Made by a program: the position numbers and the translations under genes. From the NCBI GenBank assembly GCA_005406025.1, contig BGZK01000225.1:186001-250000 (forward strand): a DNA stretch of 64,000 nucleotides, written 5' to 3'. This document shows, piece by piece, positions 35,200 to 46,689 of the stretch. Origin of the DNA: Eumeta japonica. Its lineage: Eukaryota; Arthropoda; Insecta; Lepidoptera; Psychidae. The notes beneath the pieces were generated by a model that made no database searches, was not told where the DNA came from, and saw nothing but the letters and a program-made list of their open reading frames with translations. Position 1 is the first letter of the stretch; the number at the start of each line of letters is the position of its first letter.

Positions 35200-35510
35200 A
35201 TTTCAGAGCGAGCTTATGGACTTTAAGATCCCATGCTGGCCCAAAATCGGCCGGGCGCAGCTAATAGCTGTAGTCATCGATGCAACGGCAAAGGGATCGA
35301 CAGCCTAACGACGTTTTTGTTCTTCGGGGCGCGGAACGAGTGAATTTAATTCGATCGAAGTAGTCGAAAAACTCACTTGTCGATCGGCTCGTGCCGAGGA
35401 TCGAACTCAGCGGCTGCCGGTTCGAAAGCGACGATCTTTACCGCGGAGCCACCGGCGCTGGTACGACCCTCGGCCAGACGGAAACTGAAAATAAACGGAA
35501 ACGAACGTTT
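35200..35510. promoter_or_regulatory. GC-rich island containing a tRNA-like module
   Basis: An abrupt rise in GC with GGCCGGGCGCAGC and TTCGGGGCGCGGAACG words. Much of its right half is the tRNA-like module listed next; the left half is unique. A regulatory role is inferred only from composition. Confidence 0.3.
35388..35459 (-). repeat. tRNA-like module (SINE head or tRNA pseudogene)
   Basis: On the minus strand GGTGGCTCCGCGGTAAAGA fits a D arm and A box, and GCTGAGTTCGATCCTCGGC fits a T arm and B box about 40 bases later. The acceptor ends do not pair, so a functional tRNA is unlikely. Confidence 0.5.
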
Positions 35511-35959
35511 AGTCAATTTTTAACGTGATCATAGTTAATTACGGGGAAGTAGGCCTTGACGTTCGTTTACATGTGAGAAATTTCGTGATTTCTCTAAGGG
35601 TTCCCGACGAAAGTTCATATTGCACAAGGTACGATTCACACGGGAATTAAATCATCATGAAAAATATTTCAAAAGTATCTTTTAATAGATGACTGTTCTA
35701 TATTACGCGAGAAATATTGTGTGAAAAATTAATTATTAGTTATTATTTAGTTGCATATTATTCACAACAATCTTGAGTCAGTAAAATTAAACTTTCATAC
35801 ATACTTAAGTAACATGGTTTTTCCACTCTTTCTGAAATTACATAGCGTTTGCATGTTTTCCCTGTGAGTGACAACCGTGACCAATTATTACGTTTCGAAG
35901 ACAATCTTAGTAATTTAGTAGTACAAAAAAATTACTAATAAGTCTCATTGGTTTTTTCT
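35511..35959. other. AT-rich non-coding stretch
   Basis: Nothing was recognised. Confidence 0.6.
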
Positions 35960-36760
35960 TTTCGCTAGTAACAACACCGCCAAGCGCGTCGAGATCGTCG
36001 CTCGGACGCTTCGGCGCGGGTCCGAAAATCAGGATCCGATGAATCTTTCGACAATTTCCACGAGCGAGAATCGAATCCAGATCTTCGCAGAGAGACTCCC
36101 TGCTCTCGAAGGACTCAAATTTTTTACGTCTCTTTCAAAATCGAAGACGCCTTGACATCTTTCTGAAAAGCAGCGGTTGTGTCGTGGCAAAGAAGTATAC
36201 GGACGGGCGTCCCGAATTTTTTGAATCTACGTAACAGCGGTCACGAACGGAACGGGTCTTTTACGCGTGTCGATTGCAATATGCTTATGATCATTTGTTG
36301 TCAATTGATTTTCTATCATATTTATTGTTGTTATATCGTCATATTAATTTGTCGCGTAGTGAGAGGGTAACAAACGAAGCCGAAATACAGAACGTCGACT
36401 CGGGTACTACCGACCGCCGCGGGTGCGCGGACGTCGCATCCGTCGATTCCGACGGCGAAAAATGAATTTCATCCCTTCGTAACAATAAAGCGAGGAATGT
36501 CGAGACGAATACAAATCCACGCCGCGGATTATTTATCTTTACGCCCCCCCCCCTCCTTCGGCCCGCCCCGCCGCCGGCCCTCCGCGCTCCTATCTTTAAG
36601 GGGAAAAGGTGGGACGTAGGGGGGGAGAGGTTAAAGTAATCCGCAGATTTGCGAACTAATTTCAACTGCAAATCCACAAAACGAGCGGGATTTGTCGGGC
36701 GGGCCCGGACGACCCTCTGACGGCGCCTGCGTTAGTGTCAACGAGTTACCACCTATATAC
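35960..36760. promoter_or_regulatory. Large GC-rich island with C10 tract
   Basis: About 800 bases of CpG-rich sequence. A C10 run begins at 36544, and the tract up to about 36584 is strongly C-rich, so the minus strand could form a G-quadruplex-like fold. Short open frames occur on both strands but none shows a domain. It could be a promoter, a first exon or an enhancer. Confidence 0.35.
36058..36115 (-). repeat. tRNA-like fragment
   Basis: On the minus strand GATCTGGATTCGATTCTCGC fits a B box and T arm, preceded by AGCAGGGAGTCTCTCTGCGA. The A box is weak, and the module is truncated compared with the one 600 bases to the left. Confidence 0.4.
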
Positions 36761-37324
36761 GCTCTTTTTCTTGTTTTTTTTTTTCGGTCGGTAACCCCCC
36801 CATTTTGCGTAGCTAAATTGATGATATCACAGATATATTTTGATAATATAAATAGGATACACATTTTTATGAAGCTTATCAAACGTTCTTGATCACGTAT
36901 TTCGTAAGCAAAAAAAAAAAAAAAACTCATATTCTGACACCAAAACAATAACAATATTAATATAAATTTTGAATAATTTAAATAAATTTATTATCTATGC
37001 ACGCAATAAAACAGTAGAATTCGGTGTGTCTGTAATTAAAGGTATGTATGAAAAGTGGAGAGGAAATGACAAGAGAAAGGTAATATAAAGGAAAAACTTT
37101 AATACGGTTTTCACGGGTACATAGAATTTGGCTTGGAGCAGAATATATTCTTTATTTCATTTAAATTAAGTAGACGTCAGAAAAAAAGGTTTTCTCCTGT
37201 AAAGGTATAGTAGTCTGAGAAGTTACAAGGCGAATAATAATCCCTAAAACCTACATTCGGATCTTGCGACCACGACGCGCAGGGTTGAACTACGATAAAA
37301 AAATTATGTGACAGAGCAAATCTC
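36761..37324. other. AT-rich stretch with A16 run
   Basis: No gene was recognised. A homopolymer of 16 A lies at 36910-36925. Confidence 0.6.
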
Positions 37325-37354
37325 ATTGGAGCGAAGCTGCGGGCGGAAAGCTAG
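37325..37354 (+). mobile_element. Orphan Helitron 3' end
   Basis: GGAGCGAAGCTGCGGGCGGA, then AAGCTAG followed by T, is a very good match to the lepidopteran Helitron 3' terminus (GCGAAGCCGCGGGCGGAAAGCTAG-T). No 5' end is seen in the preceding kilobase, so the rest of the element is lost or diverged. Confidence 0.7.
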
Positions 37355-38279
37355 TGTTCAATGATTGAGTTTTTTTTTCATAAGTGAGTACTCCGTATTT
37401 TCATTTTATTAAGTAGGAACAAAATATATATACATATAAATAAACGAAATTATCTAAATAAACATAATAATGACATTCGAATCAAATAACATCTAATATA
37501 ATAAAATTTAAACAAACACAGAGCCAAGTATGAAAATAAACGAAGTAAGTCATGTATACAAGGAAACAGGTATAGTATGGCAATACGGTGAAAACGGATA
37601 CCGAAGATGGTCGCGTGTCGGCGCGCAGTTTGGTGGTCGACGTAGAACGCATTCAATATATTACGTTTCGATATAAATGTATACACCGTATTGGCTTTGT
37701 TTGATATATCTGTTATTGTCTTTTTCCTTAGCGTCTGATATTTCGGGCCGTGGCAAAGTAACATTATTTTGGAAAATATACCTATATTTTGTTTGTGAAA
37801 ATCATCCACCGCTATGTACTCTCATAGAAGTCTGAATATTTGAATGATGGCTGAAATGGTTACAATTTCAAATATCAAACGCGTTTGCCAAAACAAAAAA
37901 AAAAAAGTTAACGTATCCGAATAATAACCGAAAACAGCAAGTGCATATAGATCTCTTATGAACAAATTCATTTGTTCTTACGCCGTTAATTGGCGGCGAC
38001 GCATACATCGTTTTAAAACATTGTTAGATCATGAAACGAGAATAAATCTATGAAACGACAATACATTTGCATCATTTAAATAACAACTACAAAACAACGA
38101 TTTCTCTGTTGACATCCTCGCAGAGACGAAGAAAACGGAGGCACGGCGACCCATCGATTTGTCGAAGTAAACTCGTATTAGAGAAATTTGTTTGTCCTTT
38201 TACGTCGACGCTGTTGTGTAAATACGGAAGTGGCATTTTTAAAACAAAGGAATAAAAAAAAATACAACAAACGGGACAT
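37355..38279. other. AT-rich non-coding stretch
   Basis: No gene was recognised. The 119-codon minus frame at 37450-37809 lacks a recognisable motif. Confidence 0.5.
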
Positions 38280-38425
38280 CGGTTGAGTACAGCCGTCTCT
38301 GCCCGGGCAGTTTAAGGGGAACATCCGGCGTTCGGTCGCGCGAACATAATAAACTCTTCCGCGCCGTTAAACCAACTATTACGAACGAATAAAACGTGTC
38401 AGTGTGGAACACGTATTACTGGCGT
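38280..38425. other. Short GC-rich patch
   Basis: GCCCGGGCAGTTTAAGGGGA and CGTTCGGTCGCGCG words occur. No gene was recognised. Confidence 0.4.
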
Positions 38426-38773
38426 TTATAAAAACTTTGTCTCCATATTGGAGGCATTTGTATACGTCTTTAATCTGTATCGTACAAAACGACTGTGAAC
38501 AGCGACAGATGCTGTGGTCATGACGAATTCCAACCGTCGATCCGCGATGGATCGACCATCTCGTGGCCAGATCCCTGCAAAGGCTATACGAATGAGGACC
38601 AGCCTCGCACGTTCGCTGACATCATGCTTACAGTGAGTACAACGCACGTAACTCTGCCGCTCTGAATTGCCAGCGAATGATGCAGTGCGCAGTTTCAGCG
38701 TTACCCGATCCTTCCTTTTCCTTTCCCGCGTTCCTGTTTTACGCCATTGCGACGTTTCAGTGACTAACTTCAC
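38426..38773 (-). other. Unrecognised 115-codon open frame with coding-like composition
   Basis: The frame is basic and rich in Arg, Thr and Ser, and has a CTHCKH motif that recalls a zinc-binding CxxCxH but lacks partner residues nearby. The region is of even composition and clearly less AT-rich than its flanks. I do not recognise a family. It could be an old transposon gene fragment, an exon or chance, so no product is claimed. Confidence 0.25.
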
Positions 38774-39968
38774 AACGGCAGGGTTTCGTGAGTCGAGCAG
38801 TGTTTAGCATAACATAGATATTATGGTGAAAAGGCTTAAGATGTGATTGAGTTTTAGACTTACTTTAGTCAAGACGAGGCTTATACTGTCGGCCGCGCTG
38901 AGCTTTCGCTCCAAAAAAACTTCAATAATTTGTGCATATCATATAACCGCGAAAATTTGTATGTGTTTTCAAAAATTTATATATGCTATTCGAATCGCAT
39001 TATTTACCCTCTTCACATTATAACACAAAACTATATATAATGAAGATTTAATTTTATATGTATATAAGAGCGTTTCTCCAAACTTATTAGGAATTGTAAA
39101 TCTTTAATAAACAATGGCGATGCTCTCTAAATAAAAGGTTTTATTTTAATATTTACATGCACTAATAATTACATTAATTAACAACAGTAGAAAACTATTT
39201 TTTACTTGTAAACTAAAGAAACGACATATAAAGTCTATTATTTAAATCGCTAATCCCTATTTACAATATTTTATAATAATATACATGAGTCCTGTCAGTG
39301 ACAACAAACCGCTTTTAACCTCTGATGGCCGCCGTTATTAGGCTTCGCCATCTTGGGATTATATCAGTAAATATTCACTGTTTTATCAATAGTAGTGCAC
39401 CGTACAAATGAAAGAAATAGAGTTTCTTTACATGTATTATGAGGAAAAATTTTTTTTTGAATTTTCAACAATCAAAGAGTCGTTTTTCGTCATTTTTTTT
39501 TTTAATATAAAAGTTACCCTCGCGAATTCCCTTTTAAAAATACTGAATCATACCTTAAATAAACGGATTTTCGAACATCGAAATTTTCACTGTTGTATTT
39601 AGCCGATATGATATTTCCTGTAGGATATTTTTTATTGGTAATGTCTTTATTGAGAATAAAGAATTGTATATTTTAAACTCTTTATCTAACTATTAGGTGT
39701 TGGCGTCTTAAATCAATAACACATATCATATCGGCTTCCTTTCATATCACAGGTCTAAGTAATATTCGTTTATATGTGTATATTATGTACGACGAACTTA
39801 TTTTAAAAATAATGCAATTATAAATTAGGGTCTTACAAAAAAAATTGGTTGCCTGTAAAGTCGGTATACGGGCGAAAGTTTTACGTGACAACGACTTTGA
39901 GTGGTAAAATCATTTTAATGTGAATATTCATTCGTATAGTAGGAAGAAGGATGAAATAATAGTAACAA
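38774..39968. other. AT-rich non-coding stretch
   Basis: Nothing was recognised. Confidence 0.6.
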
Positions 39969-40026
39969 TTTAAAACATTTATTTATACAAAGAATTATAT
40001 TTAAAACATTAATTTATACAAAGAAT
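39969..40026. repeat. 31-bp tandem duplication
   Basis: TTTAAAACATTTATTTATAC...AAAGAAT at 39969 recurs at 40000 with one difference in the shared part. The period is 31 bp. Confidence 0.8.
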
Positions 40027-40170
40027 CTCGCACTGAATTTCATATTAACAAAATTTTATTTTTACCTTTACACATACATACGTATTTATATACAAATATA
40101 CATACAATAACTTGCAATACATTTGCGTACAATGAAACAGCGTTTACTACAACTTAACTTGTTCCTATCT

Positions 40171-40345
40171 GAGTGGAAGGGACGCGTGCCTTTCACTTTT
40201 TATGTCTGTCTCTCTCGCTCTTAGGCGGGCTAACCATGCCCGAGTGGAAGGGACGCGTGCCTCTCACTCGCTCTCATTGTGAGCGCATAACGTGAGCGAA
40301 GCGTAACGCAGTTTCTTGAAGTGTCACCCGGCAAACCAATTTATA
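40171..40345 (+). repeat. Direct repeat and probable transposon remnant
   Basis: GAGTGGAAGGGACGCGTGCC occurs at 40171 and again at 40242, each followed by a TTTCACT/TCTCACT segment. TCTCGCTC-type words, ACGTGAGCGAAGCGTAACGC and GTGTCACCCGGCAAACC follow. I recall similar strings as widely repeated in Lepidoptera but cannot name the element. The 71-bp spacing suggests duplicated element ends. Confidence 0.45.
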
Positions 40346-40582
40346 AGACGTTGTCACGTCAAAAATCACTTCATTTTTATATATTTAATAACATTTTTGC
40401 TGTAGATACTCTGACAACTGTAGATACTTTTAATCTTGGGCAACAAATTATGGTAAATAAATATATATATATTCGTTTTATGTGGTTTAATATCTATCTG
40501 GTAATATAAAAAAAATTAAAAATATAAGTTTAAAATTCAAAAATCCTCCTAAATATAAGGCACACTATTTATTTGTTCATCT

Positions 40583-40604
40583 ACACACAACACACACACA
40601 CACC
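40583..40604. repeat. CA microsatellite
   Basis: An imperfect run of about ten CA units. Confidence 0.85.
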
Positions 40605-40920
40605 CCGCAACAGACAGACGGATGCGAGACGTGAACAACAAACGGATAGCCATGTATCATTTTCATACGAGGCCCTACAGCGCGGCCCGCACTCGAGCGC
40701 CTGCGAGGTGTAATTACGTGTGAAGTTGCAATTCGGCTTCTACAATGAGCATTGTTTTCGCGCGCGTCCCGTTTTGAGTTACGGCCCCGTTTAAAGTGCG
40801 CGGCCGTCCGGGCTGCTCGCGCCTCTGAATAATTTAATGGCGACGTTTTAACACGCTTTACGACGGCCCGCGACCGTTATGGGGTTAATAAAAATAAAAT
40901 GTCGCGATGCAGTTTTCTCG
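40605..40920. promoter_or_regulatory. GC-rich island with homeodomain-like motifs
   Basis: A CpG-rich block holds TTTAATGG and TTTACGAC, the latter resembling Abdominal-B-type Hox sites, and GGGGTTAATAAAAATAAAATG. There is no open frame. A conserved enhancer is plausible but rests on motif appearance only. Confidence 0.3.
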
Positions 40921-41399
40921 CTCGTTTACGATTTGCATTTCTTTAGATTTTTTTTTTATTTCGTGGGGTCCTATTCTATTGCAGGAACGATCTTTCGGGT
41001 ATGTTAAAGCATGTACGTTAGGGCGTTGGAAACATCAACGTTAAGATGTATTTAGTACCAGTTTCTGGAACATAGGAGAGAATTGAGTGTCTAGTTATGT
41101 ATTACAGGATTAGGATGTTGAAAATAATGGTTATAAGGTTCGGTCGTACCGGTAAATTAAAATAATCATTCATGAAATGATGAACACCAAAAATGAATTA
41201 CCGATTAAAAAGCATAATTTATATAACAGTTCTAATAATCTTTTACAACGGACACTGTCTTAAGCTACCGTCATTTCCATACGTTAATTTAAATGCTTAA
41301 AGGCGAATATTTTTTTTTAAATTAAAGAAAAATAATTCAAATATCTGAATAAATAATAACCAAGAATGATTTCATTAAAGTTATTATCATAAGAGATTG
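40921..41399. other. AT-rich non-coding stretch
   Basis: Nothing was recognised. Confidence 0.6.
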
Positions 41400-41460
41400 C
41401 AACCGAACGGTCAGAGCGTTGCCTCCAAATCAGAAAGTACCGAGTTCAAACGATGACCAC
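41400..41460 (+). repeat. tRNA-like SINE head
   Basis: CCGAACGGTCAGAGCGTTGC fits a D arm and A-box region. CAGAAAGTACCGAGTTCAAACGA fits the variable arm and B box (GAGTTCAAAC). Together they resemble tRNA-derived lepidopteran SINE heads. The following 200 bases may be the SINE body, but no tail was identified. Confidence 0.5.
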
Positions 41461-43180
41461 GGATGAATTGAAAGTTAAATGAGAACATGTTAAGCTGTCG
41501 GTGTAGGACGTTCTTGCCTCATCGGCGCAGAAGTGAAGCTTCAATCCTCTCAATTTGAAATTAATCGATTTCCCGCAATCAAGGGGGATTGTATAACTCT
41601 GTAATGAGGTAACACAAAATCGCACACATCAATCTCTTAAATGATTGTCGGTTGCGTATATTTTTAGATTAAGTTATACTTAAGATATAAAGAACCAACT
41701 TAATTAATTTAATTTTGATTTTAATAATCTTTGGTATAAGCAAATACTTATTAACGGATTCAGGCAGTTTTCAGCTCTATTGTCACATATTTTTAAGCGA
41801 GCAATAATAATGTATGAAGCAGTGTCATATTTCGTGTTTACTTAAAAACGGGAAGTCCGACAGAAATAACATGTTATCAGTGTACATGTGTTTTGATTTT
41901 CCTGTTGCAAGACGTGAATATTCAATTGGATAAATTCCGAAGTTTTGCACATATACAAAAATACTATATATTGCTTGTTTGACCTCTGTTCTATGAAAAA
42001 TGTATAAAAAAATTATATAGTGGAGAAGATATATCGAAAATAGAAAAAAAGACTATAAATACCTACTACCAAAATCGAAATTGCAGTCAGCAGCTACGCG
42101 ACCACGGAAATACACTATTATCATACCCTCTGCACACACATAGAAACACACACATGATTTTCATGCGGCCATACGAGGGTTAGGTTTGAGGGCGGAGGGT
42201 TAGAGATAACCCCCGGGGGCAATTTTTACCCCATCATTTTACCCCACGTCGCCACCCACTCGAGTCATCATTCGATATTTGAATTAGTTATAAGCAATTT
42301 CGTGATTCCGAATTTGGTTACGTAACGCGATTTCGACCGTTCGAAATTGGAATCGAGGAAAATTCCATTTTCGAATTTTAAAACTTGGAAAGTTGCAGGT
42401 ATTCGACACAGCGCGGCGTGCACGTCGGCTGTCACCCGACGTGACCATTTCGCCACGCAGAGGCACATCGTATAAGTTATTCGCCTCGGGGGAGTCGTGC
42501 GTTATTATGACATTAAATTTTGCCACCGATTTTTATTGCCGCATGCACTGTTCAACAGATTACGCGATATGTATCGCGTTTTACACGTTATTGGTTACAA
42601 TAAATGTTTATACGTCATCTGATAATTATATTATTTCATTGGGCTTCCATTAAATATTATAAATACATATTTCCATATTGTATGATATGACATATTTAAT
42701 ATACTATTACTCGTTTATTAATAATGTAATTATGTTCATCTGTAATTTATAGACCATTATACACAAATGGAAGATTGAAACTTTTCTTACAACAATATTG
42801 ATTTGTTAACGTAGGTTTGACACAGGTTTCCCAAACCGTATATTGACACATTTTACTAGCAATAATAATTGTTTTAATAAATCAGGACAAAATTAGTCTA
42901 ATCTACACGTATTTAATTACAGGATTAACAAGAAATATTTTTAGTCCTTTTTACGTGTAGGTATTTTATTTGGCGCGAAAATAAGATGAAAATAAAATTT
43001 TAAATATCATAAAATCCACACGTATATTAAGGAAAATTTTATTTATATGAAGTTATCACTATATAGCATAACATGGCTATCTTCACACGCAAGTTCTAGA
43101 TTGTAGACTAGGAAACGGGTATAACCAGGTATGTATACTCATACGACGGTGTGCTTCGGTCTCATTTGAAATAATTAATT
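41461..43180. other. AT-rich non-coding stretch with a G/C-rich palindrome
   Basis: No gene was recognised. A perfect 10-bp palindrome CCCCCGGGGG lies at 42210-42219 in a small G-rich then C-rich patch (42170-42260). Region 42300-42560 is less AT-rich with overlapping short frames and no motif. Confidence 0.5.
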
Positions 43181-43296
43181 GTCAACTGTTAAACTCAAAA
43201 ACTAAACACGTCGAAATACGTTGTTTTAACATCACAATTGACAGTTGACTAAGTAGTCTTGAAGTTATTGACATGTGTGACATTAAATTAATGTCA
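43181..43296. repeat. Nested inverted repeats
   Basis: GTCAACTGT (43181-43189) pairs with ACAGTTGAC (43241-43249). A perfect 19-bp palindrome with arms TGACATTAA/TTAATGTCA follows at 43278-43296. They may be remains of a foldback element or protein-binding palindromes. Confidence 0.55.
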
Positions 43297-43489
43297 AATG
43301 ACAATTCTCTAAGATTACCTCTGCCTGCCTAATGCCTCTGCACACAAAAACAATATATATATACCAATATATTGTTTTAATTATTGACTTACGATGAAAT
43401 AATGAATACCATAATTATTAGAAACTCAAAAATATGGGCTAAATGAGAAACATTCATTCGTCGATTATTGAAACAAGTTATTACAAACC
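43297..43489. other. AT-rich non-coding stretch
   Basis: Nothing was recognised beyond an ATATATATA word. Confidence 0.6.
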
Positions 43490-44060
43490 AGCGGCATAAA
43501 ATAGGCAGCCGACTCGATCATTTCACGAGCAACCGACCAAAATCGGACGATGAATAATAAAACCCGTATTCGCGGCCCACACATCGATCTGACCGCCTAA
43601 AGGGGAAAACTGCCGGCGATAAATTCGATTCAATATTTGAATGTCTCCGTCCCTCTCGCGCCGCCGCACGGGTCGACGTGCGCGAGCGGCGCGGCTATAC
43701 GCGTCGCGGACGCGTACGTATAGTGCTAATTTGTTTTGACATATCTAAACGAACGACCACTTTTCCCGCCTACTAGTTGCGTTCGAGGGGTTCGAATTCG
43801 GAACCGAAAAAATATTGAAAATAAAAATTGGTCCTTATTCTCAAAGTCGCAGGGACGTCCGACGTTTAGTCCTCGGGGTGCTCTTTGTCGACGGTGGCGA
43901 TCGAGTTTTCGCATATCTATTATGTTCTTTTTGGTTTCGATTTTTTTTTTTCGCCTTTTATGTTCCGGGGACGTGCGACGCCGTGGGGTGGCGCGCGCGT
44001 GCCGCCGAGATATTGTGCTGTGGGGTTGTGCGACGCCGGTACTATGAGGAATGTTCCCAA
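43490..44060. promoter_or_regulatory. Large CpG-rich island
   Basis: About 570 bases rich in CG, most extreme at 43650-43720 (GCGCGAGCGGCGCGG). Overlapping open frames of 62-157 codons on both strands are low in complexity and GC-driven, with no domain. Candidate promoter, first exon or enhancer. Confidence 0.35.
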
Positions 44061-45239
44061 TTCGAATCGATAACTTTTTAAATTTAGGGTTTTTGTTTGC
44101 GTCGTTATACAGACATTTCGATATAGGACGGTATGTATTAAAAGAGCTTTTATTGTAGATAAGAAGAAACACACTCGAATACGAGACAGACAAATGCACA
44201 GAATTCCGTGTAATACAAAAGTTGAGCCGAGTGGTTTATTTCAAGAAAGTTCCGAGTATTAAATTATAAAACATTTTTTCCTTCTGAAAGTATCTTAAAT
44301 GACGTTAGATCGTTCGCTTGCAAACTTCTAAAACACAATTAACGTTATTTTTTCGTACTTGCTCGGATATAAATAAAAAACAACAAAATACACCAACGTA
44401 AGTAATAATAATAAAAGGATCATTTTTAACTTTTTAATAAATTTCTAACTCGCACAAACTACCGTGAAAGTCTTAATTTTCAAGGCCCTCAATCCGAAAT
44501 AAACAGATTGTGAGAAAGCAGGTATTATCCGGTGGAACCATTGAAAGGAAAGCAAATCTAATCGTTATAGGTACAAAAATTTTGTTACATTTTTTGTTGT
44601 TACACTTTTTCCAAAATGTAACAAAAAACTGACTATAGACAAACAGTGTTACCGAAACAAAGAAATCCTCCGATGTCAGCGCACAAGTGCCGAGAGTTAG
44701 CAGTCGGATATTAACTAATATAATAGAATGCCACGGCAATAAAATGATAAAAACCTGATATATACAACAAAAAAAAAAAAACCGTCTCAAATGATACCCC
44801 TCTATATTGTATACAAAACGAAAAAAAATCAAATCTTTCATAAGTATTCAATTTTATTCAAAAATTCTGAAATTACTTTGTCATGAATATGAATATTTGC
44901 ATTTAATACTTTTGCAACCACCTCTGTTAAATTTCATGTTGAAAGTAACAGCTGAGCAAACATACAGACATTGAAATCTCACCGTATTTTCTTCAATTTC
45001 GGTTGTCATGTTCCTGATCATCGTCCATTTCAAAATTCAATTACCACAATAAAACTGCCCAAGTGCGCAATCCGTACGAAGTTCTACGTAGGTATTCTTC
45101 AATTAAAATCGTGGGTAGACAGTTCAAGAAACTCTTGCTTCCGAATAGATTCCAAAAAAAAAAAAAGATAAAATCCATAAACCACAGACGTATATTTCAC
45201 TTTTACTCACTCAATTCGCTTATCTGTAACACATCCTCA
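44061..45239. other. AT-rich non-coding stretch
   Basis: No gene was recognised. The 122-codon minus frame at 44473-44841 is hydrophobic and low in complexity, and no transposon or host motif was seen. An A13 run lies near 44769-44781. Confidence 0.5.
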
Positions 45240-45690
45240 CTCAGATCCGGTGGCTGTGGATCGGCAAATTGAAGGCAAATCGAATCATTAGACTGCTTAA
45301 TACACGAGCCATTATACCGTTCTGACTCTACACGGGCACGTAGCTACCAACTCCCGCTCTTTGACGCATCCAAAGAGGATCACGGTTCCGAAAACGGTAA
45401 CACGTAACGTCGCGGACGGGCGTCCGCTAATTGCGACGATACGCAACGCGCGGGGTCCCGGCCGGCGGTCACAATGCATAAAGAGCTCCATTGTGCGCGC
45501 CGGCGCCGACAATGGCGTGACTCACGCGCTGAGACAATGCGCGCCGGCCGAGGTTGCGTACGGACGCATCATCGTTGTCGTCGGCGCGCGCGCACGGGTC
45601 CCGGGTGACGGCAACGGCCACGCGAACGGGGTCGCGTCAGTTGACCGCCCGAGGCGACAGGAGAGCGCTGTGGACGTCTAGTGGGAAATG
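45240..45690. promoter_or_regulatory. CpG-rich island
   Basis: One of the most GC-rich parts of the window, with GGTCCCGGCCGGCGGTC and GTCGGCGCGCGCGCACGGG words. A 106-codon plus frame (45361-45681) and a 66-codon minus frame overlap in it; both look GC-driven, without recognised motifs. A regulatory element or non-coding first exon is as likely as coding. Confidence 0.35.
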
Positions 45691-46064
45691 GGAAGAAAGT
45701 TAACGTTAATCCGGAATCGGCAATAATGAACAATTGAAACTAATTACGAGTTACAAGCTTTTACAAGAATTACTCAGTGTCATTAGAAGTTATAGACTCA
45801 GAGGGTTAATGAAATGATAGATACAATACTAAATCTGTTTGGAAAGCAAGTGAACGGTCCACATTGCTATTTCGAAATAGTAGATATGTTTAGGGCAGTC
45901 GCAAAGAGACGAAATGGAGTCCCGAAATTTAGAAGGCACTTCGAAATCGGAACAAAGAATTTAATTCTTGTCGTAGACTAAAAGAAGTCTTCAGTCAACT
46001 TGTTGACACGTTATCTCCTAAAGCGATAGAACTAATTTCAAACATATTCAATCAGATGACTTCT
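45691..46064. other. AT-rich non-coding stretch
   Basis: Nothing was recognised. Confidence 0.6.
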
Positions 46065-46113
46065 AAAAAATCGGCCAAGTGGGAGTCGAACTTTCGCATC
46101 CGAGGTTCCGTAG
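46065..46113 (-). repeat. Retroelement 3' tail, minus strand
   Basis: On the minus strand CTACGGAACCTCGGATGCGA leads into AAGTTCGACTCCCACTTGGC and CGATTTTTT. This is a close match to the lepidopteran tail CGGAACCCTCGGTGCGCGAG / TCCGACTCGCACTTGGCCGG / TTTTTT. No coding part lies upstream. Confidence 0.65.
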
Positions 46114-46689
46114 CAACGAATGAAATTACAGAATTTTCTCTAAATTTAAATGAAATGGATATCGCATTATTCTTATTAAATTTGGAAAAAAATATAATCT
46201 TATTATTAAGTCTAATGTAATTCTAATAACGATATATACCTGCTCCTATGCCATGTAATGGTGAGTATATGTATTGTTATTATTGATAAGTGATAATTAT
46301 GAATATCTAAAAACTTATAAACAGATGTTCTTCAAAATATCATTGAATTTATTTATAAATTTATATTACTGTGATTATTTTCATTTTTTTTTAACTCAAG
46401 GTTCATCAGTGAGAAAGCGAATACACAAAGTTAACTTTGGAAACCAATAAACAATAATATAAACATATCAAAGGAGAAGTAAATTAATGAAGAACCTTCA
46501 ATGAATTTAAAAAAAACACGCATCCAAAAACAATCCAGACAATGGAGTGCGTGAAAAATTATTTTTTTCTATCCAAATTTTATGTATGAAATGCCCTACT
46601 AAATTCTTTTTCCGTCATTTCCTCACATAGTCGTTGGCCGGTTGGCGTAAGACATTCGCTTGCACAGTTTCATAAGAATCTATAATTAC
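46114..46689. other. AT-rich non-coding stretch between two retroelement tails
   Basis: No gene was recognised. It separates a minus-strand tail from a plus-strand tail. Confidence 0.5.

Noticed and set aside
35388..35459. A functional tRNA gene
   Set aside because: A-box and B-box-like sequences are present but the acceptor and anticodon stems do not pair. The same objection applies to the modules at 3172, 17217, 36058, 41400 and 51737.
43726..44199. 157-codon minus-strand open frame, the longest in the window
   Set aside because: It lies across a CpG-rich island with overlapping frames in several other registers, is rich in Arg/Pro/Lys runs, and has no recognisable domain. It is best explained by GC content suppressing stop codons.
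45361..45681. 106-codon frame in a GC-rich island
   Set aside because: Both strands are open over much of the same interval and the residue content simply follows GC richness. No domain, and no splice context I could support.
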